DNA from: JAMXLG01 sp963818925 | Lineage (GTDB): Bacteria > Vulcanimicrobiota > Vulcanimicrobiia > Vulcanimicrobiales > Vulcanimicrobiaceae | Assembly (NCBI GenBank): GCA_963818925.1 | Contig: CAWFTN010000001.1 | Coordinates: forward strand, 2,480,001-2,544,000 | Direction of reading: 5' to 3' | Length of the DNA: 64,000 nt | Shown here: piece by piece, positions 53,891-63,304 of the stretch | How positions within the stretch are numbered: position 1 is the stretch's first letter | Layout of the letters: every line of letters starts with the position of its first letter | Notes under the pieces: generated by a model | The model's database searches: none | Told to the model about the DNA's origin: nothing | The model's input: only the letters and a program-made list of their open reading frames with translations | Position numbers and translations under genes: made by a program

Positions 53891-53997
53891 GCATGGTAGC
53901 GTTTCGCCGTACCGGCGAGGCGGGGAACTTTCGGACATAGGCCCTCGTTTCCAAAGCGGAGCCTCGCAATCAACCACACACTACTCAGAGGTGAGCA

Positions 53998-54630
53998 ATG
54001 CACCGAACCATGACCGGCCTAGCGCTCGCGATCGGCCTAGCCGCAACGTCAATCGTCACCGCCAGCGCGCAGCAGTACGGCTATAACAACGTGCCCTCAG
54101 GCTCGTATCAACAAAGCTGCAACAACTTACGCATGAATGGGTCGACGCTCTCCGCGTCCTGCACCGCAGCGAACGGGCAACGTGTCTATTCGTCGCTGAA
54201 CGTGAACGGCTGCAACGGCGACATTGCCAACAACAACGGTCATCTGACCTGCAACGGCAATTACGGCTATAACGGCAACGGAAGGCAAGGGTACGGCAAC
54301 GGGTACGGTCGTGACCGTGACAACGACAACGACAACGACAACGACGGACACCACCACCACCATCATCACAACAACGGCAACGGCTACTACAACAACGGTG
54401 GCAACAACGGCTACGGATATAACAACGGCAACTACGGATACAACAACGGTAACTACGGATACGGAGTGCCGGGTGGATCGTACCAGCAGAGCTGCACCAA
54501 TGTCCGTATGAACGGCTCGACGCTGTCGGCTTCGTGCACTGCGCCGAACGGCAACCGCGTGTATTCAACGCTTAACGTCAGCCGGTGTCGAAACGACATC
54601 GCCAACCGCAACGGCTACTTACGCTGCTGA
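53998..54630 (+). CDS. Secreted protein with two cyanovirin-N-homology (CVNH) halves and His/Asp/Asn-rich linker
   Basis: 210 aa, ATG with GAGGTGAG just upstream. Signal peptide MTGLALAIGLAATSIVTASA. Residues about 32-82 and 158-210 share GSYQQSC, RMNGSTLSASCTA, S-LNV and I-N-GxL-C, the CVNH pattern with paired cysteines. Between them lie Gly/Asn/Tyr repeats, a DNDNDNDND run and seven consecutive His, likely metal binding. CVNH proteins bind mannose-rich glycans. Two halves separated by a long flexible insert is unusual. Confidence 0.85.
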   Translation: MHRTMTGLALAIGLAATSIVTASAQQYGYNNVPSGSYQQSCNNLRMNGSTLSASCTAANGQRVYSSLNVNGCNGDIANNNGHLTCNGNYGYNGNGRQGYGNGYGRDRDNDNDNDNDGHHHHHHHNNGNGYYNNGGNNGYGYNNGNYGYNNGNYGYGVPGGSYQQSCTNVRMNGSTLSASCTAPNGNRVYSTLNVSRCRNDIANRNGYLRC

Positions 54631-55811
54631 CGTCCAGTGGTTCGGGACAGCCGCAGGTACAGCAAACTCATTGCATACACGCCTGCGGCTGGCCCGGCCG
54701 CCAGAACCATGAAGGCGCGGCCCCATCCGAGAAGCGGCTGAAGCGCCCCGACCAACCAAATCGTCAACATGGTAACCAAAAAGCCGACGCCCATCTGAAA
54801 CGTCAGTGCGGTTCCGGCATATCGCGTGTCGGCCAACTCGGTAACCGCGGCGGAAAACTGCGCCGAGTCGGCAATGACGGCAAATCCCCAGATCGCGAAG
54901 AGCACGCTCACGAACCACGGATTCGAACCAAACGCATATCCGATGACAGATGAAATTGTTCCGCTCACCGCCATCGCCGCGCCGGCCACCAGCGTGCGAC
55001 CGAATCGATCGCCCAAAATTCCCGCGATGATGCATCCTGCTGCGCCGATCAGTCCGAAGAAGAGAAAAATCAATGCACCGGCCGGTGCCCGTACGTGCGC
55101 AGCCTGTAGGCTTGCCGCGTAAAAGACCGGCCCCCACGCCCATACCGCGTAGAGCTCCCACATGTGTCCCCAATAACCAGCATCCGCGAGCATGACGCTC
55201 CGATTCGACAGAATCATGCGCAACGCGCCGACGTCGAAACGGCCGGCGCGCGGATATGCCGGCGGCAAGGTGACGATCGAGATGAGCGGAACGCCGAGCA
55301 ACGCACAGACGCTCGCAGCCAGCACCACCCCGCGCCACGGTAAATCGCCCGCGAACAGATGCGGTGCAAACGACCCGATCGTCAATGCGCCGACAGCGAT
55401 ACCGGTGACGATTCCACGGCTGCGCGGAAACCAAGCGTTGAGGAGCCGGACCGACGGCGGATAGACAAATGCCAAGCCCGCGCCGGTGAGAAATCGCAGA
55501 AACAGTAGCAAAGCCGGCGAGTGCACGACGAGAATCGCGGCGTTTGCAGCCGTTGCAACCAGCATGCCGATGCGAATCAACGTCCTCGGCTCGACCGAAT
55601 CGGCGAGTGCGACGAGCGCACTTGCCACGGCAGCAATCACGAAGCCGAATTGTACTGCGGCGGTGATCCAACCGCGTTCGGCGGGCGCGATGTTGAATGC
55701 GGACGCGATGGGCACGATCACGGCGCTCGCCGAGAACCATGTCGCCATCGCGAGTACGTCGGACCCTGCAATCATGCACAGCGTCCTGACTGCCGCCGCT
55801 TTTGACATCAC
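54615..55811 (-). CDS. MFS transporter
   Basis: 398 aa, twelve hydrophobic segments. MFS loop motif near GILGDRFGRTLVAGAA between helices 8 and 9, and PPSVRLLNAWFPRSRGIVTG in the first half. Single-component transporter; substrate unknown. Convergent with the CVNH gene, overlapping by 16 bp. Confidence 0.87.
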   Translation of the reverse strand: MMSKAAAVRTLCMIAGSDVLAMATWFSASAVIVPIASAFNIAPAERGWITAAVQFGFVIAAVASALVALADSVEPRTLIRIGMLVATAANAAILVVHSPALLLFLRFLTGAGLAFVYPPSVRLLNAWFPRSRGIVTGIAVGALTIGSFAPHLFAGDLPWRGVVLAASVCALLGVPLISIVTLPPAYPRAGRFDVGALRMILSNRSVMLADAGYWGHMWELYAVWAWGPVFYAASLQAAHVRAPAGALIFLFFGLIGAAGCIIAGILGDRFGRTLVAGAAMAVSGTISSVIGYAFGSNPWFVSVLFAIWGFAVIADSAQFSAAVTELADTRYAGTALTFQMGVGFLVTMLTIWLVGALQPLLGWGRAFMVLAAGPAAGVYAMSLLYLRLSRTTGRQQRK

Positions 55812-55838
55812 CGGCAGATCAATCCACAGAGATATCCG

Positions 55839-57134
55839 TTACGGCACGACGTGTTCCGTTGCGGGCGGCGTCGCCTCTGCGGGCGACGTGCGAAGCGCGT
55901 ACCGATCGTAGAGCCACAACAATACAGTTGTGAGCAAGCCGGTAGCCGTGACGATCAGCCAAATGGTGCTCGGCTGATGCGATGCTTCTCCGTAATACGA
56001 GAGTAGGGTCCCGCCGAACCATCCGCCCACGAGCGAGCCGATACCGATCGGCAAAAACGCGAAGCCCATGTAGGTGCCTTGCTGGCCTTCCGGCGCGAGG
56101 CGCGAAATGTATTCGTAGTACCGCGGCGACTGAACGATTTCACCGATGGCAAGAACGACGAGGCTCAGCACCGCCATCACAACGCTCGGATGCACCGGAA
56201 TCAAAAGCCATGCAACCGACGTGATCAGCGATCCGACCACGAGTGCCTGAAACGGGCGCATGGCGCGCGTCAGCGTATTCATCGCGACCGTCATCGTGAT
56301 TACGATCAGCGGATCGGTGATCAGAATGAGCGCGGTGTTGGCGTTCTTGTCGACGTATTGATTGATATAAATCGGCAGAATCAAATACTGCTGCCAATAG
56401 ACGATCCAGTATCCCGAAAAAATCAACAAAAACAGCACGAAGCGTCCGTTGCTCAGGACGGTAAGAAAATCGCGTCCCGTCTGCGCGAGCGATTTCGACG
56501 AGCTTGCGGCGCCTGTTCGCGGTTCACGGAAGAACGTCAGCACGACGATGAACATCAGGAAGACGCTGCACGCGGCGATCAAGAACACGTCTTGCGCGGG
56601 AAGCCGCGAATGCAGCCAGCCCGCTAAGAACGGGCCGAGCGTGCTTCCGATGTTGACCATCGTGTAGTAGATCGAATATCCGATCGAGCGAACGTTTTCG
56701 TTCGATGCGCGTGCCGTCGTACCGACGACAGACGGTTTTACAAGCGCAACGCCGAGCGCCGGTAAGAAGAGAATGACGCCGGCGAGCAACGGGAGCGGAA
56801 TGACCGCGCGCGCCGGAGCGAGCCATGGAGCGCCGATCGATCCGACCAGAAAGTACGCGCACGTGAGGATGAAATATGCCGCCGACAGCGCGCGGCGAAA
56901 GCCGATGCGGTCGGCAAGCGCGCCGCCGAAGATCGCCATCACCCAGACCGCGCCGCCGAAGATGCCGCTCAGTCCGGCGGCCTGCGCGCTCGGGAACCCG
57001 AGGGTCTGATTTAGATAGAGCGCCAGAGTCGAAAAGACGGCGTAGTATGAGAGCCGCTCGAAAATTTCGCTGACGTTGGCGACCCAAAATGGCCGCTCGA
57101 ATCCCCTCAGTGCTGCCGACAACCGCTCTTGCAT
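55839..57134 (-). CDS. POT/PTR-type MFS (peptide) transporter
   Basis: 431 aa, about twelve membrane helices. The N-terminal EIFERLSYY matches the ExxER-YY proton-coupling motif of proton-oligopeptide transporters; also GALADRIGFRRAL. Likely imports di- or tripeptides, but some family members take nitrate or drugs. Starts 28 bp upstream of the end of no other gene; a 27-bp gap separates it from the MFS gene downstream. Confidence 0.8.
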   Translation of the reverse strand: MQERLSAALRGFERPFWVANVSEIFERLSYYAVFSTLALYLNQTLGFPSAQAAGLSGIFGGAVWVMAIFGGALADRIGFRRALSAAYFILTCAYFLVGSIGAPWLAPARAVIPLPLLAGVILFLPALGVALVKPSVVGTTARASNENVRSIGYSIYYTMVNIGSTLGPFLAGWLHSRLPAQDVFLIAACSVFLMFIVVLTFFREPRTGAASSSKSLAQTGRDFLTVLSNGRFVLFLLIFSGYWIVYWQQYLILPIYINQYVDKNANTALILITDPLIVITMTVAMNTLTRAMRPFQALVVGSLITSVAWLLIPVHPSVVMAVLSLVVLAIGEIVQSPRYYEYISRLAPEGQQGTYMGFAFLPIGIGSLVGGWFGGTLLSYYGEASHQPSTIWLIVTATGLLTTVLLWLYDRYALRTSPAEATPPATEHVVP

Positions 57135-57336
57135 AGAGGCGTAGCTTTGAAGTACGGCCGGCTCCGCTCCTCTGCTTCCGGGCGATTAAGGCCACGCTTG
57201 CTGCTGCAATTTCCGGCACGTTCGTTTCGTTCTCTTCGTGAGAAAGAACGTTTGGAATCATTGACCGCAAGGAAGGTATCCGTCCAAGCGTGGATGCGGC
57301 GGCAAGGCCCGCTGCGAACAATGAGGTGCGAAAACA

Positions 57337-59490
57337 ATGAACCGATCCCCGAAACTTGCAACTCTGGCAGCAGCTGCCGCAGCGGCGCTCGCAATCCTTC
57401 AGGCTCCGGCTGCCCGCGCCCAAAATTACAACCCGGGCGTCGCCGACGTGAGCGTTGCGAACGGCAACGTCGTCATCGTCCGAGGGGACAGCGGAGCGCA
57501 AGCAGTTGCCACCGTCAACGCGCCGGTCGTTGCCGGCGATTATCTATCGACCGGTTCCGGTTCGAACGCCGAAGTGCAATTCGACGGCACGTCGATGCTG
57601 CGGCTGTCCTCGAACTCCCAAGTGCGCTTCATCAATTTGAACCCCGGTTCGCGCGAAGCCCAAATCGGCGCCGGCACCGTGGATCTCGCGGACTTGCAAG
57701 GCGGCAGTGGTGCGCAGATCGATACGCCGTCCGTTACGGTTCGCCCGAATACGAACGGCGACTATCGGATTTCGGTGAACGGTAACGGTCAAACCGCGGT
57801 AACCGTACGCAGCGGATCCGCGACCGTGAGCACCGGCCGCGGATCGCAAACCCTCACGCCGGGTACGACGGTAGTCGCCGACGGTCCGTATTCGAACCCG
57901 CAGATCTCCACGCAAGGCGCGATCGGATTCGATTCGTTCGATCAGTTCAACATGTCTCGCGATCAGGCACTTGCGTCGGCGTACAATTCAAATCCGTATT
58001 TGTCCCCGCAACTTGCGGGTTATTCAAACCTCGCGAATTACGGTCAGTGGCAAAATGTTCCCGGATACGGATATGCGTGGGCGCCGAACAATCAGACGCA
58101 AAATAACTTTGCGCCGTATCAAAACGGTCAATGGGTGTGGGAGCCGGGTTCGGGCTATACGTGGGTTGACAATTCTCCGTACGGTTATCCGGTCACGCAC
58201 TACGGAACGTGGTTCAATAATCCGAGCTACGGCGGATGGCTGTGGCAGCCGCCGGGCTATCAATATCAAACGACATCGAACGGACTCGCGTCGGCGTGGC
58301 TGCCTGCAGTTGTCTCGTTCTTCTTAGGCGGCGGCAATGGCGCCGATCTGGGATCGCTGCTGAGCAACGGATTCGGTGGCCTTACCGGGTCGTACGGCGA
58401 TAACACGCAGATCGGCTGGATTCCGCTCGCTCCCGGCGAGCAATATCAGCCGTGGTACGGAGCGAACTATTCGTATCCCGCGACGGAATTGACGAACGTT
58501 CCGACGACGACGAACATCTATAACTACTACACCAACGCGCGCTACTACGGCGGCATGACGATGGTGCCGGTGAGTGCGTGGCGCAGCGGTACGTTCACAC
58601 GTTACCGCTCCGTCCGTCCGACGCAACTCAGCCGTGTGTACTTGATCCGTGGCTCGGTCCCAGTCGTTCCAACAACGGCGAACCTGCACTACACCGCGCA
58701 TGCCGTGAGCCATCCCGTCTCGCTCGCGCACACGTTCACGGCAGCGCGCTTCGCTGCGAAAGCACCGCCGGTACATGTCTCGTTCGCGCAACAACAGGCA
58801 CGGATCAAAGAGATCGCGGTCGCAAAGCCCAAGATCGTTGCGCCGCCGGCACATCGCGTCGCTGCGCATCCGGTCTATCGTCCGGTGAAACATGCCGAAG
58901 TGCATGTGACGGCGATGAAACCGGTTACGCGCACGACGGCGCCCGTGAAACACGAAGCGGCCCCGGTGAAGCATGAAGCCGCGCCGGTAAAACATGAGCC
59001 TGCCCCGGTGAAACGCGAAGCCGCGCCGGTAAAACCTGAAGCTGCGCCCGTAAAACATGAAGCAACGCCGGTGAAGCACGAGGCAACGCCCGTGAAGCAT
59101 CCGGCGCCTGTCGCGGAACCGAAGCACGAATCACATCCCGTTGCAGCACCAAAACCTGCAGAACCTGCAGCACCGAAACCGGTTGCCCATCACGAGTCCA
59201 CGCCGGTGACGCATAAGGCTCCGGAAGCTGCGCCGCCGAAACCGGTCGAACATCAAGCCCCTGCGCCGAACCCGGTTGAGCACCACTCCGTTCCGGCCAA
59301 TCCGGTCGTGCATGAAGCTGCTCCGCCGAAACCGGCTGAACATGAGGCGGCCCCAGCGAAGCCGGTCGAACACGAAGCCGCGCCGCGGACGGCGCCGGTA
59401 GAGAAACACCCGACGGAACAAAAACCGTCAGAAGAAAAACCGGCGGCGCGGCCCACCGCGCCGCCGCTCACCCGGCTAATTCGTCCGTAG
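57337..59490 (+). CDS. Secreted FecR-domain/DUF6600 protein with Lys-His-Ala-Pro repeat tail
   Basis: 717 aa. Signal peptide ending AARAQ. FecR-like domain (about 35-180, GNVVIVRGDSGAQAVATV, LSTGSGSNAEVQFDGTSMLR), then DUF6600-type aromatic Gln/Trp-rich region (about 215-400, GQWQNVPGYGYAW, NGQWVWEPGSGYTWVDN). Residues from about 520 are low-complexity APVKHEA-type repeats, likely extended through or over the wall. Role unknown, probably surface structure. Overlaps the convergent regulator gene by 15 bp. Confidence 0.8.
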   Translation: MNRSPKLATLAAAAAAALAILQAPAARAQNYNPGVADVSVANGNVVIVRGDSGAQAVATVNAPVVAGDYLSTGSGSNAEVQFDGTSMLRLSSNSQVRFINLNPGSREAQIGAGTVDLADLQGGSGAQIDTPSVTVRPNTNGDYRISVNGNGQTAVTVRSGSATVSTGRGSQTLTPGTTVVADGPYSNPQISTQGAIGFDSFDQFNMSRDQALASAYNSNPYLSPQLAGYSNLANYGQWQNVPGYGYAWAPNNQTQNNFAPYQNGQWVWEPGSGYTWVDNSPYGYPVTHYGTWFNNPSYGGWLWQPPGYQYQTTSNGLASAWLPAVVSFFLGGGNGADLGSLLSNGFGGLTGSYGDNTQIGWIPLAPGEQYQPWYGANYSYPATELTNVPTTTNIYNYYTNARYYGGMTMVPVSAWRSGTFTRYRSVRPTQLSRVYLIRGSVPVVPTTANLHYTAHAVSHPVSLAHTFTAARFAAKAPPVHVSFAQQQARIKEIAVAKPKIVAPPAHRVAAHPVYRPVKHAEVHVTAMKPVTRTTAPVKHEAAPVKHEAAPVKHEPAPVKREAAPVKPEAAPVKHEATPVKHEATPVKHPAPVAEPKHESHPVAAPKPAEPAAPKPVAHHESTPVTHKAPEAAPPKPVEHQAPAPNPVEHHSVPANPVVHEAAPPKPAEHEAAPAKPVEHEAAPRTAPVEKHPTEQKPSEEKPAARPTAPPLTRLIRP

Positions 59491-60792
59491 TCGCGGGTCG
59501 TACCGCTGAATCAGAAGCGATGAGGGGCTCGTGAGATGGAGCATTCTCATCGCTTCCGCTTTATCGTGGAGTGTGAAATACAACAGCGCGGTTTCAAACG
59601 GGTCCACGCGTCCCGCAGCCGCAAGGACAGCGAAATGTCGCGCCGTTCGCGCGGCATTCCATTTTTTGAGTCGCAGCTGCAACCGCGCCTCGTCCGGAGC
59701 AACAAACGGTTCTTCGTATGGATCTATGCGTGCGAGTTTTTCGAGCGTGCGCAGCGCGGATTTGAGACGACCGCGCTGTTCCTGCGCCTCGGCGAGCATC
59801 AGCATCGCGGGAGCATCATTGGGTTCGATTCGAAGCGTCTCAAGCGCTTCGGCGATCGCTTCGTCGGGCTTCTCCTCGAACGTGTACGCGCGCGCAAGCC
59901 AACGCGAGTAGACTTCGGACGTCGGTTCCGACTGGTGCGCTGTTTGAAACTCTGCCGTCGCGCCTGCGAGGCTGCCTTCGCGCATCAGCAAGACGCCGTG
60001 CCATAAATGCGCTTCGGCATCGCCCGGGTCAATCGCAAGCGCGCTCGCGAGATCGTGCGCTGCCAGTGCGTCGTTGTCATGGAATCGATATGCGATGAAG
60101 CCGAGCACGGCATCGGCACGAGCGCAGCGCCCGTCGAGGCGTAAAGCTGCCGTAGCGGCTGCGTTCGCCAGCGAGACGAGCGCGCGTTGAGGAGCTGATC
60201 CGTTCGATTGGAACTCCGCCAGAAGCGCGTACGCAGACGCGGCTCCCGCATACGCGACTGCATTGTCCGGCGCCGCAGCCTCGGCTTTCTTGAAGTAGTT
60301 GAGCGCGTATGAGAGATGATCGGGCGTCCGGAACGCGAGATGGTATTCGCCGAGCTCGTCGCCATTGCGGGCGACAATCGAAATTGCGGCGTTTGGCCGC
60401 ACAAGCGACCACGCGATACCGGCGATCAAGACGCCTGCGGACAATGCGGCTGCCAAAAGAATGCCGCGCCTCGCGCTCGGCGCAGGCGCAATCTGACGTG
60501 CCTCTTTCGCAAAGCGGTACCCAATGCGCGGAATCGTCTCGATCAAGTCGCGTCCGTCGCCGTCGGGGTCGAGGGTACGGCGCAAGAGGTAAATCGTCTG
60601 CGAAAGGTTCGCGTCTTCGACGATGCGCTCGCCCCATAGGCGCTGGTAGAGGTCCTCGCGCGTCAAGACTCGTCCGTCGCTTTCGAGAAACACGAGCAAC
60701 AGTTCGAATGCCTTGCCGTTGAGCGTCAGCGGCTCACCGTCACGCAACACTTGCCGCATGTGGGGGCTGATTCGGTAGCGGCCGAAACACAT
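59476..60792 (-). CDS. CadC-like winged-helix transmembrane regulator with TPR repeats
   Basis: 438 aa from the ATG at 60792; an ATG at 60942 would run into the divergent hydrolase gene. N-terminal OmpR/PhoB-type DNA-binding domain (LTLNGKAFELLLVFLE, LYQRLWGERIVEDANLSQTI, IETIPRIGYRF), one membrane helix at about 125-147 (GILLAAALSAGVLIAGIAW), then an outside TPR-like helical region. ToxR/CadC proteins sense envelope or external signals and bind DNA directly. The likely target is its convergent or divergent neighbours (inference). Confidence 0.86.
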   Translation of the reverse strand: MCFGRYRISPHMRQVLRDGEPLTLNGKAFELLLVFLESDGRVLTREDLYQRLWGERIVEDANLSQTIYLLRRTLDPDGDGRDLIETIPRIGYRFAKEARQIAPAPSARRGILLAAALSAGVLIAGIAWSLVRPNAAISIVARNGDELGEYHLAFRTPDHLSYALNYFKKAEAAAPDNAVAYAGAASAYALLAEFQSNGSAPQRALVSLANAAATAALRLDGRCARADAVLGFIAYRFHDNDALAAHDLASALAIDPGDAEAHLWHGVLLMREGSLAGATAEFQTAHQSEPTSEVYSRWLARAYTFEEKPDEAIAEALETLRIEPNDAPAMLMLAEAQEQRGRLKSALRTLEKLARIDPYEEPFVAPDEARLQLRLKKWNAARTARHFAVLAAAGRVDPFETALLYFTLHDKAEAMRMLHLTSPSSLLIQRYDPRLRTN

Positions 60793-60853
60793 TTCGCCGC
60801 GATTGAGATCCGATTGAAGTCTTCGCGAGCCGATCGTTCGTAAAATCGGTCGG

Positions 60854-62569
60854 ATGAAAGCAGTGATCCGGGCAGTAGCCGTCATCTTTGCCACCTTATT
60901 CAGCGTCGTGGGGTCCGGACCGAACGCGCGTCCGTACCTCATCGATCGCGTGTTGATTCACGCCCGCGATGGCGCGATACTCTCGGCGCTGATCGTCCGG
61001 CCAGCCGGAACCCATCGCCGTCTTCCCACCGCGTTCGAATTCACCATTTACGTCGAACCGGCCAACGATTTGCAGCGGCTCGAATATGCAGCCGACCGCG
61101 GCTACGCCGGCGTGATTGCGTACGCGCGAGGAAAGGACAAGAGCCCCCAGGAGATCGCTCCGTATGAAAATGACGGCCGGGATGCTGACAGCGCGATCGA
61201 CTGGATTGCCGCGCAGCCGTGGAGCGACGGACAGGTCGGGATGATGGGTGGCAGCTACGACGGATTCACACAGTGGGCGACGGCGAAGTTCGCGAATGCG
61301 CACTTGAAGACGATTGTCCCGGTGGTTCCGAACAATCCCGGCAACGGATTGCCGATGCAGAACAACGTGTTCCAACTGGCAAATTACGCATGGATCTACT
61401 ACGTCACAAATAACAAAGCGCTCGACGACGTTACGTACGGGGATCCCAAGTGGCGTACTTTTCCGCGGCGGTGGTATCGAAGTGGCAGACCGTATCGCGA
61501 CGTCGACGCGGTTGCCGGCGTACCGAATCCCTGGCTGCACAAGTGGCTCGAACATCCGGCGTATGACGCCTATTGGCAACGAATCGGCCCGTTTCGCACG
61601 GACTATGCGCGCATCCGAATTCCCGTTCTCACGATCGCCGGCTACTATGGTGACAGCACGGCGATCGGGTACTTCGAGGACTTTGTGCGATACAACAGTT
61701 CGGCGCACAGCTATCTGGTCGCCGGACCATGGGATCATTTCGGCTCGCAAGGTCGCCGCAAACCGGACGTGCTTCGCGGATATACGATCGATCCCGCTGC
61801 TCACATCGATACGTGGCAGCTCACATTCGATTGGTTCGATTTCGTCATGCGCGCGAAACCACGGCCTGCGCTCGTGGAAAACCGCGTGAACTATGAAGTT
61901 ATGGGTGCGAACCGTTGGCGCCACGAGCCGTCGCTCGACGCGATGGGGAAACCCGAGCGATTCTACCTGACGACGCAAAAGGTTTCAAAGCGCTTCTACC
62001 TCCTCTCCACGACGCCGCCGGCTACGAGCGCGGCGTTGAAGCAGCGCATCGATCTCGCCGACCGCAACACGGAGAACAACGATTCGTATCCATACGAAGT
62101 GCTCGGGAAGAAACCGGATATCTCCAACGGCTACACGTTCCTTACGCCACCGTTTTCACACGCGATGGAAATCAGCGGACTCGACGGCGTCTTTCGCGTT
62201 CGTGTGAACAAGCGCGACATAGACGCCGGCATTGCGCTCTACGAAATGCTCCCCAACGGGAAACTCATGCAGTTGACGTACTACACCGAACGCGCGAGCT
62301 TTGCGAGCGACATGAGCCGCCGCGAACTGCTAACACCCGGAAGGGAAGCGGTCATTCCGTTTTATCAGAACTATCTCTTTAGCCGACTGATCGCCAAGGG
62401 TAGCCGGCTCATGTTGACGGTCAATGTCAACAAGAACTCATTCGCAGAAATCAATTACGGCACCGGACGGGACGTTGCGACAGAAAGCATCAAGGATGCC
62501 GCCGATCCACTCCAGGTGGAGTGGATGACGAACAGTTATATCCGCCTGCGCGTGCAATCGACCGGTTGA
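60854..62569 (+). CDS. Secreted CocE/NonD-family alpha/beta hydrolase (X-Pro peptidase-like)
   Basis: 571 aa with signal peptide (AVIRAVAVIFATLFSVVG). Nucleophile motif GGSYDGFTQW at about residue 131, helical cap, acid and His regions around YGDSTAIGYFED and GPWDHFGSQG, and a C-terminal jelly-roll domain (about 370-571). Family members are acyl or glutaryl hydrolases and X-Pro dipeptidyl peptidases; substrate unknown. Divergent from the CadC-like regulator. Confidence 0.88.
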   Translation: MKAVIRAVAVIFATLFSVVGSGPNARPYLIDRVLIHARDGAILSALIVRPAGTHRRLPTAFEFTIYVEPANDLQRLEYAADRGYAGVIAYARGKDKSPQEIAPYENDGRDADSAIDWIAAQPWSDGQVGMMGGSYDGFTQWATAKFANAHLKTIVPVVPNNPGNGLPMQNNVFQLANYAWIYYVTNNKALDDVTYGDPKWRTFPRRWYRSGRPYRDVDAVAGVPNPWLHKWLEHPAYDAYWQRIGPFRTDYARIRIPVLTIAGYYGDSTAIGYFEDFVRYNSSAHSYLVAGPWDHFGSQGRRKPDVLRGYTIDPAAHIDTWQLTFDWFDFVMRAKPRPALVENRVNYEVMGANRWRHEPSLDAMGKPERFYLTTQKVSKRFYLLSTTPPATSAALKQRIDLADRNTENNDSYPYEVLGKKPDISNGYTFLTPPFSHAMEISGLDGVFRVRVNKRDIDAGIALYEMLPNGKLMQLTYYTERASFASDMSRRELLTPGREAVIPFYQNYLFSRLIAKGSRLMLTVNVNKNSFAEINYGTGRDVATESIKDAADPLQVEWMTNSYIRLRVQSTG

Positions 62570-62643
62570 GTACAAGGGTGCCAATCACGTTTTAGGTTAG
62601 TTTTGCTCGGAAACGAGCAGAGATACGATTTGGAGGACACGCG

Positions 62644-62997
62644 ATGGATTCTACGAGTTACATTTCGGGTCGTCTTACAGCGTATTTCAAGAACGACAAC
62701 GCCGCACAACAAGCGCAGCAGGAAATGCTCGACGCCGGAGTTCCCGCCTCCGCTATCACGCTTCAAGGCTTGGCGACCGGTAAATCAGACGCTCTAGATG
62801 ACTTGAATCGTCTTTTTGGTTCAGAGTTCGGTCCGTACAATGAGGGATCGATTCTCAGCGTCGATGATCCCGAACATGGTACGCAGATTTTTGCAATTCT
62901 GGAACGGTACGGAGACGACGTTCAAGTAAGCCACGCTCGAGGTGAGGTCGACGGAGACAGCCCGGCTACCGACACGCAGTCGTCCGGCAATCCCTGA
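62644..62997 (+). CDS. Small general-stress-type (YflT/17M-like) protein
   Basis: 117 aa, GGAGG 7 nt before the ATG. Pattern GRLTAYFKNDNAAQQAQQEM, AGVPASAITLQG and FAILERYGDDVQV resembles the alpha/beta fold of general stress protein 17M/YflT domains. Hydrophilic, cytoplasmic. Role unknown. Confidence 0.65.
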   Translation: MDSTSYISGRLTAYFKNDNAAQQAQQEMLDAGVPASAITLQGLATGKSDALDDLNRLFGSEFGPYNEGSILSVDDPEHGTQIFAILERYGDDVQVSHARGEVDGDSPATDTQSSGNP

Positions 62998-63009
62998 ACG
63001 GCGTCGATT

Positions 63010-63291
63010 TTAGCCGTTCTTTACGAACTCGAAGGCGGCAGTGACCGCCTCTTTGAGTTGCGCGACGTGCACTTCTACCGGCACGTTGGTGTCGCGAACG
63101 GATTGACCTTGCCCTTCGACGATCGACGCTAGTTCGTCAATGTCGACCGGCGTAATCTCTCCCATAACGACGAGTGGGATGATGATCGCAATCCCTTCGC
63201 GCGCCGCGGCGCTTCCCGGTAGTTCGCATACCATGAGCCAATCGGTGGCCTTGCGCAACGCGTCGCGAGTTTGGAATTCCGAGAGCGCCAT
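63010..63291 (-). CDS. Small hypothetical protein next to hpnJ-like gene
   Basis: 93 aa from the ATG at 63291 (GGGGGAAC upstream). Begins MALSEFQTRDALRKATDWLM, contains GIAIIIPLVVMGEITPVDID. No signal peptide or recognised family. 13 bp after the radical SAM gene and probably cotranscribed. Confidence 0.6.
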   Translation of the reverse strand: MALSEFQTRDALRKATDWLMVCELPGSAAAREGIAIIIPLVVMGEITPVDIDELASIVEGQGQSVRDTNVPVEVHVAQLKEAVTAAFEFVKNG

Positions 63292-63304
63292 TTGAACGTT
63301 CCCC

